Assembly (NCBI GenBank): GCA_026122225.1
Contig: JANEZZ010002758.1
Span: forward strand, 124,001-188,000
Source: Heloderma charlesbogerti
Lineage: Eukaryota; Chordata; Lepidosauria; Squamata; Helodermatidae
Length of the DNA stretch: 64,000 nucleotides
Reading direction: 5' to 3'
Shown: positions 1-11,342 of the stretch, piece by piece
How positions within the stretch are numbered: the stretch's first letter is position 1
Layout: each line of letters begins with the position of its first letter
Made by a program: the position numbers and the translations under genes
Notes under the pieces: generated by a model
The model's input: the letters and a program-made list of their open reading frames with translations, nothing else
Database searches by the model: none
Told to the model about the DNA's origin: nothing

Positions 1-1060
1 ATTTCATACTCAGTCCAATACAGTTAAACACAGGCTAAGTTCTGCAGAAACACTTTTGGAGTACTTTATTCAGCTCTATGCTCCATGGTTCATGGTTGAC
101 AGAATGGAAAGGACTGAGGTGATGAGAAGGAAGGTCTAGAAGGAAAATCCTACAAGAAAAAACTGGAGGAACAACTGCCAGGACTGAAAGCGCTATCTCT
201 TAGAGATGTCCAATTGCCCTCACCCAGTAAAGTTTTTTAAAGGGTTTTCTTTGAATGGCAGATCCCCCCCCCACACTGTATCACAACCTGCTTTGCAGGA
301 AAAAACACCCTGCCATGTGGTATGGGAGGTTGCTCTTGCAAATGCACGAGTCAAAAGTTTTATTGGGTATTGCCCAGTTCGTTGGATTTTGGACAGTGTA
401 TTTAGCATAGAAGAAGGGGTGAGGGGATATATTGTCTATTTTCTGATATTAGAAAGGATGTTTTTGTCAGCTCAAAATATATCTTCACTTTTAAAAAAAT
501 AGTTGTGGACCAAATTAGTTGTGGAGTGGTGTGTGTGTCTGTGTACATGTGTGTTTTAAATTTAAGGAATATTGATTTGGTTAAATATTAGGAAGAATGC
601 TTAGCTCCAAAAGCCATTTGGCAATGGAGTTCGGATGCCCAGGGATGTTGTGGAAGTTTGCAAGGTAAGGTAAGACACCGGGGTGCTTTAAGTATAAAAT
701 AATTTGCTATATTTGAGCTGCGTAAATAATTCATAGGTCCCCTTCTAAGATCGTGCTTGTAGTCCTGTTGAAGTTAGTCAGATGAAATCAACTTACGTTA
801 CCTTAGTGGGCCTGATAAGGCTGAAAGCAAAAAGTTTGTACCTTGTGGAAGACTGTGGAAAGTGGCTGGTCTTGTTTATCTCTGTGATAATATTTGGTTT
901 TTGGATGCCTAACACTTCTGAGAATGAATGCTGTAGGTTGTTTAAAGAGTAGAATTCTCATAATGGAATTCACAAAAGATCTGGACACTGTCATTGTGAA
1001 CTGGGTTCTCAAACCCCTCAAGTCTGCAAGAAAAGCATACCACTTAAAACAAAACGATTC
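1..1060. other. no recognisable gene or repeat
   Basis: AT-rich sequence with only short, unconvincing open frames on both strands. I see no splice-bounded exon, RNA gene or named repeat here. Confidence 0.5.
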
Positions 1061-1064
1061 AGGC

Positions 1065-1145
1065 TGCAATCCTATGCACACTTACCTGGAGTAAGCCCTG
1101 TTGAACACAGTGGTGTATTGCTGAGTAAACATGCCTAGTAGCAGG
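1065..1145 (+). repeat. short MITE-like repeat, family F
   Basis: This begins with GGCTGCAATCCTATGCACAC and contains 'ACTTACCTGGAGTAAGCCC'. Related segments lie at 36990-37060, 46710-46810 and 62080-62165. The GCAATCCTAT end motif is shared with families B and C, so it may be another member of that Harbinger-like group. The right end is degraded. Confidence 0.45.
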
Positions 1146-1239
1146 CTGTTAGACTCATTCATTTTAAAAGTGTTCTGATTTCAAGGTACAAAGACAATTC
1201 ACATCTTCCATAAGAACTGAAACTTTGAAATAAGTCAGA

Positions 1240-1240
<1 letters not shown>

Positions 1241-1274
<34 letters not shown>
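1241..1274. repeat. (TTA)n microsatellite
   Basis: About eleven tandem ATT/TTA units are visible. Confidence 0.9.
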
Positions 1275-1381
1275 GCTCAGGTGCTTTAGTTCAGAGCAAA
1301 CTACACACCATGCAGGAGAGCTATTACGGTATCTCCCAGCTTAATCCTATGCAGATTTAGACAGTCGTAAGAACGTAAGAG

Positions 1382-1415
1382 TCGGACACGACTGAACGAC
1401 TGTACAACGATAACA
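1382..1415 (+). mobile_element. tail-only Bov-B/Sauria-type retroinsertion
   Basis: TCGGACACGACTGAACGACT followed by an ACAA-rich end is the extreme 3' tail shared by Bov-B LINEs and Sauria SINEs. It is flanked by AAGAACGTAAGAG (1369-1381) and AAGAACATAAGAG (1416-1428), a 13-bp direct repeat with one mismatch. The insertion is therefore only about 34 bp, an extremely 5'-truncated target-primed event into the CR1 3' end. Confidence 0.75.
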
Positions 1416-1909
1416 AAGAACATAAGAGCCATGCTAGATCAGACCAAGGGTCCACCTAATCCTGCATTCTGTTCACACAGTGGCCAACCAGCTGCCCACG
1501 GGAAACTCAGAAGTAGGACATAAGTGCAACAGCACCCTCCCACCCATGTTCCCCAACAACTGGTGTACATAGGCATACTGCCTCTGATATAGGAGGTAGC
1601 ATATAGCCATCAGGACTTACAGCCATTGATAGCCATATCCTCCATGAATTTGTCCAATCCACTTTTCAAGCCATCCAATGTGGTGGCCATCACTACATCT
1701 TGTGGTAGCAAATTCCATAGTTTAACTATGTCCTGTGTGGAGAAGTACTTCCTTTCATCTGTCCTGAATCTTCCACCAATCAGCTTCGTGGGATGACCCT
1801 GTTGGGTTCTAGTAAGAGAGAGGGAGAAAAATATCTTCCTATCCACTTTCTCCACATGATGCATATTTTACACCTCTATCATGTCCCCCCTTACTCGCCT
1901 TTTTTCTAA

Positions 1910-3207
1910 GCGAAACAATCCCAGCTGCTGTAACCTTCCCTCATAGAGGAGTTGCTCCAGCCCCTTGATCATTTTAGTTGCCCTTTTCTGCACTTTTTCC
2001 AACTCTGCAATATCCTTTTTAGATGTGGTGATCACAACTGTACGTAGTATCCCAACTGTGGTTGCACCATAGTTTTGTATAAGGGGAGTGTGGTCTTGGC
2101 AGTTGTATTCAATATTCCTTTCCTAATCATGCCTAATATGGAGCTTGCTTTTTTCACGGCAGCCACACACTGGATTGACATTTTCATCAAGCTGCCCACC
2201 ACAACCCCAAGATCTCTTTCTTGGTCAGCTACCGCTAGCTCAGATTCCACCAGCTTATACTTGAAGCTGGGATTTTTTGTCCCAACGTGCATCACTTTAC
2301 ACTTGCTTACACTGAACCGCATTTGCCATTTGGAGTCCTATTCTCCCAGTTTGGAGAGATCCTTTTTGAGCTCATCACAATCCCTTTTCATTTTAACCAC
2401 CCTAAATAATTTGGTGTCATCAGCAAACCTGGCCACTTCACTCCTCACTCCTAATTCCAGATCATTTATGAACAAGTTGAAAAGCATTGGTCCTAATACA
2501 GATCCTTGTGGGATCCTACTATTTACATCCCTCCATGGGGAGAATTTACCATTTATTCCTACTCTCTGTTTTCTGTTCTTTAATCCGTTACTGATCCAAA
2601 AGAGGACCTCTTATTCCATGACTGCTAAGCTTGCCCAGGAGTCTTTGGTGAGGGTCTTTGACTAAAGCCATTTGGAGATTCAAGTAAACAGTGTCTACCA
2701 GATCACCCCCATCTACATGTTTACTGACACTCTCAAAGAACTCTAAAAGGTTAGCGAGACAGGACTTACTTTGCGGAAGCCATGTTGATTCTTTTCCAGC
2801 AGGGCTTGTCCTTCTGTATGCTTACTAATTTTATCTTTAATAATGTTTTCAACCAATTTACCTGAAACACTTAAGCGAACCAGCCTGTAATTTCCCAGAT
2901 CCCCCCTGGACCCCTTTTAAAAAATTGGGGTTACATTGGCCATTTTCCTGTCCTCTGGTACAGAGGCTGATCTTAAGGACATGTTGCATATTTCTGTTAG
3001 AAGATCTGGGGGACAATAGCATCTTCCTAATATTAAATTAGTTCTGGAGCCCAGTATTGTCACCCACAGCGCTTCTGTGGAAGAGTCTGCCCCTTTTAGG
3101 TTTTCTAGTTTGCTCAACACTATGCTCTCTTTGACGTATAGAGCAACACCTCCTCCAGTATGCCCTTCCCTGTCCTTCCTATAGAGTTTATATCCAGAGT
3201 TGACCAT
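1910..3207 (-). pseudogene. CR1 ORF2 remnant (endonuclease fused to RT)
   Basis: ORF2 of CR1 encodes an apurinic-like endonuclease followed by a reverse transcriptase. Here the minus strand gives an endonuclease piece with 'GHTGGGVALYVKES' (about 3130), then 'LGRCYCPPDLLTEI' running straight into 'EDRKMANVTPIF', which is the RT N-terminal block. About a kilobase of endonuclease C-terminus and linker has therefore been lost. Downstream fragments include 'EKNQHGFRK' (about 2790) and 'FSVSKCKVMHVGTKN' with 'ERDLGVVV' (2322-2200), the RT thumb region. I did not find an intact FADD catalytic box. Frameshifts and stops are frequent. It is non-functional. Confidence 0.85.
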
Positions 3208-3526
3208 ATCCCACCGGTTCTCTCCATTCCATCAGGTTTCCGTAATGCCCGCTATATCTAGGTTCTCCTTTAAAACCAGGCACTCCAACTCTCCCATTTT
3301 GACTTGGGGGCTTCTAGCATTTGCCCGATGTCTCTGGCATGTACATCTTCTGCTATGGCACTTAGGCCTCTTTGATTGGCTATCATGTTTCACCATATAC
3401 TTATGGCCTATTTCCTCCCCTTCTACATTTGGGCAATCGGAAGTATTTTCATTTTCATCCCCCAGGGATGATTTAACCCAAACCAGATTCTTCCAGCTCC
3501 TGTCAGTTTTCCCCCAGGGCTCAGTT

Positions 3527-4316
3527 TCAACGTTGCTCTGCTTCCTTTTTTATATTTAGCTCCAACAGCCTGGTTCCATTTTGGTTCAAGTGGAGTCCAT
3601 CCCTCTTGTACAGGCCTGGTTCATCCCAAAATATTCCCCAGTGCCTAACACATCTGATCCCCTCTTCCCTGCACCACTGTCTCATCCACACATTGAAACT
3701 CCTCAGCTTAGTCTGTCTAGCAGCCCCTGTGCGTGGAACAGGTAGCATTCCAGAGAAAGCCACCTTGGTGGTCCCAGATTTCAGCCTTCTACCTAGCAAC
3801 CTAAATTTGGCTTCCAGGACCTCATGACCACATTTCCCCATGTCACTGATGCCAACATAGACCACAACCACTGACTCCACCCCAGCACTATCTACAAAGC
3901 TATCTAGATAGCACATGACATCTACAACCTTCACACCAGGCAGGCAGGCAATTTACCATGCAATCTACACACCCATCACAAACCCAGCTGTCTATATGTC
4001 TAATGACTGAATGTCCCTCTTCCACAACCTCCCCTCCCCCCCAGAGGCACATCCTCACCGTGACAGGATATTTGCTCGTCTTCTGAGGAATGGGTCCCTT
4101 CTAATGAATAATTTCCCTCTTCCTAGAATTACTCCCTCCTTCCCTGACACCCCTATTCTCGGTGACAGCAGAGGAGCTGTCACCCAGGGAGTGGGGACAC
4201 TGCTATTAGACACCTGAAGGTTTCATCCACCAACCTCCCTGCCTCTCTCAGCTTCTCTAGGTCAGCAGTCTTGGCTTCAAGGGAACAAACTTGTTCCCCA
4301 AAAGCCAGGAGCTCAT
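3527..4316 (-). pseudogene. CR1 ORF1 remnant with SGNH-esterase domain
   Basis: CR1 ORF1 proteins carry a coiled coil followed by a lipase-like SGNH esterase domain that acts with the RNA-protein particle. The minus strand shows 'EQVCSLEAKTADLEKLRE' (about 4310-4230), a heptad-rich coiled coil, and then a 135-codon open frame (3934-3527). That frame contains 'VVVYVGISDMGK' (block I), 'VAFSGMLPVPR', and 'DGLHLNQNGTRLL', whose D-x-x-H spacing fits the catalytic Asp/His of this fold. The usual oxyanion and nucleophile region reads GISD, which is altered. Stops separate the coiled coil from the esterase part, so the ORF is broken. Confidence 0.8.
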
Positions 4317-4383
4317 GCTGGCTGGGGAATGCTGGGGGTTATTATAGGACGTTTTTCTGTCTAAACCTGCATAGGATTTTGCC
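4317..4383. mobile_element. family B short MITE, half copy
   Basis: TGCTGGCTGGGGAATGCTGG followed by a 'CTGTCTAAACCTGCATAGG' arm matches the right half of the complete copies at 5249 and 19791. It ends at GCC followed by TTA, the expected target triplet. The left arm is missing where CR1 sequence begins. Confidence 0.6.
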
Positions 4384-4530
4384 TTAAAAGGAGCTTTAGG
4401 CCCCCACTGGCCTGGAGTAACACAATCCCCCTACAAGCTACGCTTACCCCCGCTGGGAAAAAAAGACAGGTATCTGTGTTGTGCATGCCTTTGTCTGCCT
4501 ATGAATGTATTAGCAATTTTGGGATGGATG

Positions 4531-4633
4531 TACTTTGCACCTTGGATAGCTCCTTTAAAGTTCTGACTGGTTCTGACTGAAACCCGGAGTGGATCCACCA
4601 CCCCACTGACATCGGAGCCACCGGCCTCCACTG
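4531..4633. mobile_element. family K foldback element, partial
   Basis: The segment from 'TTTGCACCTTGGATAGCTCC' to the end GGCCTCCACTG matches the right half of the complete copy at 7684-7867. The left arm was not found. The interval 4634-5245 holds nothing I can identify. Confidence 0.55.
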
Positions 4634-5248
4634 GGAAAGAGTTGAGCACACCACCACCCCACACTCCCCTGTTTAAACTTGCAACCTCACAGGGCTGATT
4701 TTGGCTTACGCTAGTTATTGTGAACTGCTCTGGAATTTAGGAATGAAGGGTGGTATGTAAATATTTCAAATACTTAAGTAAGTGTCAGGATAAAAAGACA
4801 CAACTTCTCATTTCGGCAGCACAATGCTACTATAGAATCATTTATAAACTGCCATCAGATCCTAAAAAGGATGAAGAGTTGTTGTAAAAATGTTTCAGAG
4901 AGAGAGAGGTTAAATCCACAGTCCAAGGACCAAACAATCACAACTTCCCTCTTGCAGCCAACTCATGATGAGTATTTCCTTGTGAGAACCAGGCAATTAC
5001 TGATATGCCCATGATTGCTGGGAAAAGTGCAGTTACAATTCCAAGAAATTTCTGCTGTCCGTATCGGTGATTGGCCAGGTTACACACTACTGTTTTCCAT
5101 TTGAGATAATGACTGTTGAGTCCTCTTCTGCAGTATTGAATTACAACATATCTTTTTGGCTCTGATTCTAAATACTTCACCAAGTGCCACTGAAATTGAT
5201 GGGATTTACTTCCAAACCTTGGCTTGGAGCTTAAATTAACTTGACTTA

Positions 5249-5379
5249 GGGCACAATCCTATGGATGTTTAGATAGAAAAAAGTGCAGCAACTTCCAGCA
5301 TCTCCCACCCCAGCATGGCTGGCTGGGGCATGCTAGAGGTGTAGGACTTTTAGGTCTAAACACGCATAGGATTGCACCC
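5249..5379. mobile_element. family B Harbinger-like foldback MITE
   Basis: Inverted ends are GGGCACAATCCTATG and CGCATAGGATTGCACCC, and the element folds almost completely on itself around 'GCATGGCTGGCTGGGGCATG'. It is flanked on both sides by TTA (5246-5248 and 5380-5382). A 3-bp TWA duplication with GGG-starting ends fits PIF/Harbinger MITEs. Confidence 0.75.
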
Positions 5380-5892
5380 TTAAGGAAGTTTATACAAGGA
5401 AAGTTTCCTGTTCTCTTCCCTGCAGCCCCTGAAAACCTACTCCGGAGGGTTGGGGGGCCCTCCTGACCAATGTGTGATGGGACACAGGGGGCTGCTGGGG
5501 GAGTGGTAAATTGCTCAAAATTGGGTGAAAAAAAACACAATGTGCAGGAGGACCCTCCAGAGAGGCATTTCTGCAGGTGCTGGGGGAAAAGGGGGATGGC
5601 AAACCTTCTTACCATGAACTTCTTTAAGTTAATTTATCTTAGAATCTATGCCAATGTGTTTAGAAGTGTGGTGTTAGAGTTTGTTTAAGGAAAGAATGAA
5701 CGCCCTGCACTTTGGAAACAATATTTCAGTCCCGCTGTATAATTAATTTGAAGCCATATTTTGAGGGCCTTAACTCAGAAACAGATTTCTCAAATCGTTT
5801 AACTTGGGGATGTGTTGTTTGCTTCAGCAGAACTTTAAACATAACTCCATTTTGATGCTGGCTGCCTTCAGATGCATACTTCAAATATTCTC

Positions 5893-6090
5893 CAAACTAT
5901 GGTTTAGTGGATTTGGAATGAGCTCTATGTTCCCATACTCTTATCTCCACCTCCCCTCTTCCCCTCTTGCACATAACTTAATAAATGACTTCTTGGTTGA
6001 GTCAAACCATAGTTTGTGTTTAAATCTAGAGCAAACCATGGTTTGCAATCCCCGTTTAGAGGGCTTACTCAAACTATAGTTTGCTCGTTG
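5893..6090. repeat. inverted AAACCATRGTTTG repeats
   Basis: Variants of the self-complementary motif CAAACCATGGTTTG occur at about 5895, 6003, 6035 and 6070 in alternating form ('AAACTATGGTTTAG', 'AAACCATAGTTTGTG', 'AAACTATAGTTTGC'). This looks like an old foldback DNA element, but I could not define its ends. Confidence 0.4.
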
Positions 6091-6421
6091 GGCATTAACA
6101 GCAAAGTACAGTCTGATTAAAGCATGAAGATGCATGCAAGGGGGAGGAGTTATGGGGAGTTGGAAAGCAAGAGCATATGAGGACACAGGTTGTTCCTAAT
6201 CTTTGGATCAGAAACATGATGTCTGAATGCTGCCACTGGCAGTATTGTAATCCATTTATTTTGTTTGGAATGTAAGACTGCAGTGGAGTCTGCTAAGTGG
6301 GCTGAGAAGATACACATCTAGATACGCAGTAGTGTGTACATACTGAATCCCATCCTGACATCTCTAAACAAGCTGTACAAATTTAGCCAAGAATTATCCT
6401 GTTGTAAACATAAGGAGCATA

Positions 6422-6540
6422 ATCCAGCAAAAGTTAGTCATAACTAAGTCCCAAGGAAAGCAAGGGAATAGGATTTAGTTGGGATTAATTTAAGATCATT
6501 GCTGGCAGTGGGAATTAAGTCATGACTAACCTTTGCTGAT
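6422..6540. mobile_element. foldback element with ~33-bp inverted arms
   Basis: The left arm 'ATCCAGCAAAAGTTAGTCAT' matches the reverse complement of the right end 'ATGACTAACCTTTGCTGAT' with few mismatches, and the pairing continues through 'AACTAAGTCCC' and 'GGGAATTAAGT'. The size and structure are those of a MITE. The superfamily is unknown. Confidence 0.6.
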
Positions 6541-6629
6541 CGTGAGCTTCAATTTTAAACTTGGGAGTGTCACTTTTCAAACTCTAATTTTATTGTTGTA
6601 AATTCCTATTCGCTTCCGGGCTCATTTAA

Positions 6630-7058
6630 GGTGATGGTGCTTACCTTTAAAGCCCTAAATATCTCGGGACTCAAATATCTGGAGGAGTCCCGTTCCCTAC
6701 ACCAGCTGGCCTGGGCTTTAAGATCATCAGGGAGCCACTTCTGCAAGTATCGTTGGTACATTATGTGGCTACAAAGAAGAGAGAGTCTTCTCTGTTGGGG
6801 TGTGGAACACCCTACCCAACTGACTTTGAGATTATATTCTTTTCAGCACCACATCAAAACGTATTTGCCCGAGTGTTTTGAATTCACTTATTAAGCTGGT
6901 TGAGCTATCTGTGTATTTATTTCCTGTCTGTCATTACTGTAGTTGGTGTTGTTTTATTGTTTTTATTGTATATTAGGGTTTTCTAAAATTACATGTTGTA
7001 TTCCACACTGATATCACAAGATTTAGGGCAGTATAAAAATATTTCAGTTAATTCATTA
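6630..7058 (+). mobile_element. L2 LINE 3' end
   Basis: The plus strand encodes 'VLTFKALNISGLKYLEE', corresponding to the 'VLVYKALNNLGPGYLRE' segment of the L2 RT C-terminus seen at 15510. A 3' UTR follows, ending in the 'GGGCAGTATAAAAAT' tail. The element is 5'-truncated and damaged by frameshifts. Confidence 0.75.
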
Positions 7059-7683
7059 ATTCATTGGTTTGGGCCCCAAAGTCCTGGGCTGCTACTAGAT
7101 GCAGCTGGAAGGAAGGAAAGCAGAAACTGTTTCTGCCCTTAGGGAGAATGTTACATCAGTCTTTCTGACTGATTGGATTTTGCGTTCTGCTTGCTAATAA
7201 TGAACCTGAAGGTAAAAGAAAATCTTCCAATGCATTTTTTTGTGGCAGGCGGTACTGATATTTAAACACCCACTTTTATGTGAGAGTAGATAGAATCCAA
7301 GTGTCCTCCTGTTGTCAGGTTGTTCCTGTCTGCCTGTCTGTGGGGGTGGAAACAGGAAGGCCCCACTCATGTTGCTGCCACTGTTTCCCTGAATTTCCAA
7401 AAGCACCCTGTTTTTCTTCTGTGTCTGCCACGTTTCCCAGCTGATGTTTAAGAAAAAACAATACTGGCTTGAGGCAGCCTTCTAAAGAGCTTTGGGTTCT
7501 GTATTTCTTCATCGTGTGCTTGCCATCTGACATCTAGCAGTGCGGGTGGTCTGGGATATTTGGCAATCCCAGTCAGTTTTTAGGGTTTGAGAGGGGGACA
7601 TGAAGTCATTTCTATCTTCTTCAGAGGGAGAAGTCTCTTACCATTGGCAAATATCCTCCCCAATACTTTCCTTCACACAGACA

Positions 7684-7867
7684 CAGTGGAGGCTGGTGGC
7701 TTTGATGTCGGTGGGGTGGTGAATCTGCTCCAAGTTTCAGTCAGAATCAGTCAGAACTGTAAAGGAGGTAGAGGTGCTTTGCACCTTGGATAGCTCTTTT
7801 AGAGTTCTGACTGAAACCCAGAGTGGATTCACTGCACCACTGACATCAGAGCCACCAGCCTCCACTG
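7684..7867. mobile_element. family K foldback MITE, hAT-like ends
   Basis: The inverted ends are CAGTGGAGGCTGGTGGC and GCCACCAGCCTCCACTG, and the arms continue for about 40 bp. The CAG...CTG ends suggest hAT, but no clean 8-bp target duplication is visible; the phrase CACAGACA occurs left of it and again 6 bp beyond the right end. Nothing else is identified in 7059-7683 or 7868-8536, apart from a GA-rich run at 8222-8252. Confidence 0.6.
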
Positions 7868-8536
7868 CGCGTGCACAGACACACGCGCACACACTTGCTT
7901 GAGGATATCCACCCATGCATTCCACTTTACTCTTATAGGGGGTGACAAGGTCTCATTGGGGCACTGTGTTTGAGAAGCCCCTGTGTTTATTGTAGAAAGA
8001 AGCAATTTGCCCCACATTAGCTAGAGTAGCATAGTACTGTTATGTGTACCCCACTTTCCCATGCAGTTAGAGGTTTCAGGGGTGCTTACCTGGATTTCAT
8101 TTCCTTTAGAAAGAGGATCTTTGGAGACTTAAGTCTTTTTGTAATAGTTATTTACAAATACATGGAGGCAGATAACCTAAGCACTCTGATAGCAAATCCC
8201 ACTGCCCTAATACCAGATCTCCAGAGAGAGAGAGAGAGGGGGGGAGAGAGACCCCCAAAAACTACTTTCCAGAGCTCAAAGTTAGCCCTCTGTCTCTTTC
8301 TGGCTGGGGCAGGGTGGGAAGAAAAAGGTATTCCTTTCGCCAAAATGGCTCTGACCTTCCAAACGTGTCCCCAGTTATTTCCTAGTCACTGTGGTTCATT
8401 TACCTGCAATTTTCCTAGCAAAAGATGTACTGGCAACTTTGCCACTGATCATTAACTTTCAAGCAGTTCTTCTAGCTCTATTAACCTTCTCTTGTCTAGA
8501 CCCCATATCTTACAACAGTGCTTCATTTCTTTATGG

Positions 8537-8671
8537 CAGGGAGTGGGCAACATGTGGCCCTCCATATGTTTCGTTCTGCAACTCCCATGATCCCTTACCA
8601 CTGGTTGTGCTGGCTAATGCTGGTGGAGTTGTAGGCCAAAACATCTGGAGGGTCACAAGTTGCCCCACCTG
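8537..8671. mobile_element. family E hAT-like foldback MITE
   Basis: The ends are CAGGGAGTGGGCAAC and GTTGCCCCACCTG, with the internal arms 'CTCCATATGTTTCG' and 'AACATCTGGAGGG'. An exact 8-bp duplication CTTTATGG lies at 8529-8536 and 8672-8679. An 8-bp duplication with CAGGG-type ends is the hAT signature. Confidence 0.85.
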
Positions 8672-8748
8672 CTTTATGGTTAGAATGGACACTCTGAAGG
8701 TGATGAAAACTACTGCTGGCCCTCTTTGCTTTGCTCCTTAAAGAGGAG

Positions 8749-9100
8749 CAGGGCTGGCATCAAGGGTAGGCATGGTTGGGCACCTGCCAAGGACACACAC
8801 CCTAGCAGGGACCCACTGACAAGACCCTCACTGGAGTTGCTGCTCCTTTTTCTCGTTGCACCCTGCTTGTTCATCTGCTTCTTGCTCTGGCCCAGACAAC
8901 GATGGTGACAAGAAGGAAGATCAGTGGATGCCATGGCCTACTTGCTCACTGATTCTCTGCCTGTCAAGCAAGCAAGTGGCAGCAGTGATGAGAAGCGATA
9001 GTAGCTGGTGACAATGGTGGTGAGAAGGTGGACATGCTGATGGAGGGGGACCATTGAGGGTGTTTGCTCAAGGGCCCTCAAAAACCTGGAGCCAGCACTG
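8749..9100. mobile_element. hAT-like non-autonomous element
   Basis: The ends are CAGGGCTGGC and GCCAGCACTG (9 of 10 complementary). The flanking octamers AAGAGGAG and ATGAGGAA match at six of eight positions. The interior is short and non-coding. 9101-9450 holds nothing I recognise. Confidence 0.5.
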
Positions 9101-9451
9101 ATGAGGAAGAAGTGGTGGCTGCCTTAGATCCCTTTGCAAAGGAGAATGGAGGATTCTCCCTTTGAAGAGGGCACTCTGCCTGTCAATGAATAATACTTAG
9201 CATCGGTATAGCATTTTAGGATGTTCAAAACACTCACATGCATTACTTTTTTGGATTCCTTAATCTTATACACCTTAGAAAAAGCAGAAAAGGCAGGCTC
9301 AGCGTTGATTGAAGAATGGTGGTGGTGGTGCAGGTGGTGATGATGATTTCAGACTCAGTTTCTTGTTACTTTTCCCAGCCCTTTCAGAACATCTCAGGTG
9401 GCCCCACCCTTACATACCTTAGACAAAGCAGAAAAGGTAGGCTCAAATGTA

Positions 9452-9640
9452 ATCCTTAACCATAGTCTTGTAAGGCAGATGTCTTACAGTATTATCCCCA
9501 TATTGGCAATGTGGGGATGAAGCTAATATCGAGAGGGAGTGGCTTGCTGAAAGCCTCCTGGTGAGTTCATGGCAGAGGTGGGATTTGAAATGGCTTCCTG
9601 ATTTGCAGTGCAGACTCTTACCTATACCAGCTTGCAGGTC
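9452..9640 (-). mobile_element. MIR-type SINE, minus orientation
   Basis: The order 'TATTATCCCCATATTGGCAA', 'GTGGGGATGAAGCT', 'GAGGGAGTGGCTTGC', then 'GGTGGGATTTGAA' is that of the reverse complement of a MIR, ending over its tRNA-like head. No duplication was traced. The interval 9641-10135 is without a recognised feature. Confidence 0.65.
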
Positions 9641-10158
9641 ACTATGTAGGAGAACAGTAGTGGTACCCTGTGCTCCAGACCCATCCACAAAGAGATTCCC
9701 TCTAGGAGGCTTGAAACGTCAGTAGATTTTGTTTGCTTGTTCAATTGTTACTGTATCCCACTTCTCCAAATTGCTCATGGTGGCTTACGAGACTGTCCTA
9801 AATATGAAAAAGGTGATATTTGGATACAGATACTTGAGATGGAATAGGCCCCAACTGAGGAGGCTCTGCTCATTCTGAGTGGAGGACTTGGGTCATTTGA
9901 ATACAGAACAAACAAGGCCATGGAACAACACTCATGAAGCCTTCGGCAGAACCCTATATTTCCCAGACCTACTGTAACTCAGCCCAAGCACATACAGTTG
10001 AAACACCCACATACTGCAGGGACCAAGTCTCTTGTACTCTATAAGGCACTATGCACACTCACATTGATGGTGTAATAAGAACAATGAAAACAAGTTATCA
10101 TTGAAATATTTTTATTACTTATGCTATGCCCATTGCTATACTAAGCACCATATAAAAA

Positions 10159-10474
10159 CGTGGAGACTTAAAATCTGCCCTGCTACGAGGCTGGGAAGAC
10201 ACAAGACACAAGACTGGCCACTCTGCACTGCTGGACTGGTGAGAGGAAAGAACTGAGGGGAGAGGATTGTCCACCATTTACAGCTGGCTGGTTGCTTGCT
10301 GCCTGTAACACCCCCCCCCATCTCCCAGTATCCTGCCTTGCGTTGGCCTGCGCTGATTGCAGAGTGAGTGGGAACACCTGCCGAAGTTTTCTCCAGCCAA
10401 CCGGAGCAGAGTGCTATCTCTGAGCCTTGAGATCTCCAGGCATCGTGGAGACTTAAAATCTGCCCTGCTACGAG
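10159..10474 (+). repeat. 31-bp direct repeat in the L2 5' region
   Basis: The same 31 bases, beginning CGTGGAGACTTAAAATCTGC, stand at 10159-10189 and 10444-10474, a spacing of 285 bp. This may be a partial tandem duplication of a 5'-UTR unit. GC-rich sequence follows the second copy. Confidence 0.7.
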
Positions 10475-11342
10475 GTGGCGGGCCGCCACTGGCGGGCTGC
10501 CACCGAAGGGGGCGACACCGAAGGGGGTGCGCCCCTTTGGTTTGCCCCTTCGGTTTGCCACGAGGGCAAGGGTGCCTTCCATCTTCTCTTCCTTTTGGAT
10601 TACTTACATCTTGGTCATCTATTGATTGCCTGTACTGTGTGTAGTGATGTGTGTGAAGTGAGGTGTCCCTGACTGAGAGCAGGGACCCTCTGCCAACAGC
10701 AGTTCTTATGTTATTGTTGCCCACCCTGGGAGAGAGACAGGGATAGAGGCTTCATATCCCACAACTACTTCTCTGCCCAGGGTGGGAGCCTGGTAGCTTG
10801 AAGTGGGGCTTACCCTGGGTGAGAGCCAGGGGGTGCGGGGGAGAACTGCTTTGCCACCTTCCAGGTGAGATAGCATGAGCATGAACCAATGGAAGACGGT
10901 TACATGGCTAGGAAATCGCACTTTACTTGTTCTCTACTTTATTTGGTTGGGTAACAAGCCTGATGTCCTAATTGTGACCAGCAGCTGGTTACAACCACAG
11001 TTACAAACTGTGACTGTATTAGTTTGGTTGGGAGTGATTGTTGGATGAGTGGAGTGTATGAGTTGACTGGTTGATTGTATATTTGAATGGTGGGTGGCTG
11101 TGGAGAGTGTGTGGGTATTTTACAGCAGTAAGGATGTGCCTAGGAGACTCTAATGTGGGGACCTGTGGAGGAGGCACCACTATTCCAGTGACTTGGGGCA
11201 GAAGGAGATATGGTAGGGGCAGGGGGTTGGGACATCAAAGTAGAATGGGCCACAGGTGTTTATACACTGTTCCCCTTCTACCCCCCTCCTCTAGCTCTCA
11301 TGTAGCTGGTAGCTCCTCCACTGTGCCCTCCTGTCTTGCGGT

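Larger units (their letters stand above)
1369..4316 (-). mobile_element. CR1 LINE, decayed, near full length in plan
   Basis: The element reads on the minus strand from an ORF1 coiled-coil segment near 4316, through the esterase domain, an endonuclease fragment and RT, to a 3' UTR ending near 1416. The 3' part carries the phrases typical of reptile CR1 copies, such as 'CAGTGGCCAACCAG' and 'AACATAAGAGCCATGCT'. An internal deletion fuses the endonuclease to the RT N-terminus near 2990, and the reading frames are broken in many places. A 34-bp Bov-B/Sauria-type tail with a 13-bp target duplication sits in the 3' end. The element is certainly dead. Confidence 0.9.

Noticed and set aside
2075..2665. 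196-codon open frame on the plus strand
   Set aside because: It is antisense to the CR1 RT remnant. The minus-strand peptide carries the real RT similarity.
10278..10724. 148-codon open frames on the minus strand
   Set aside because: They are antisense to the L2 5' region, in a GC-rich low-complexity stretch, with no recognisable domain.
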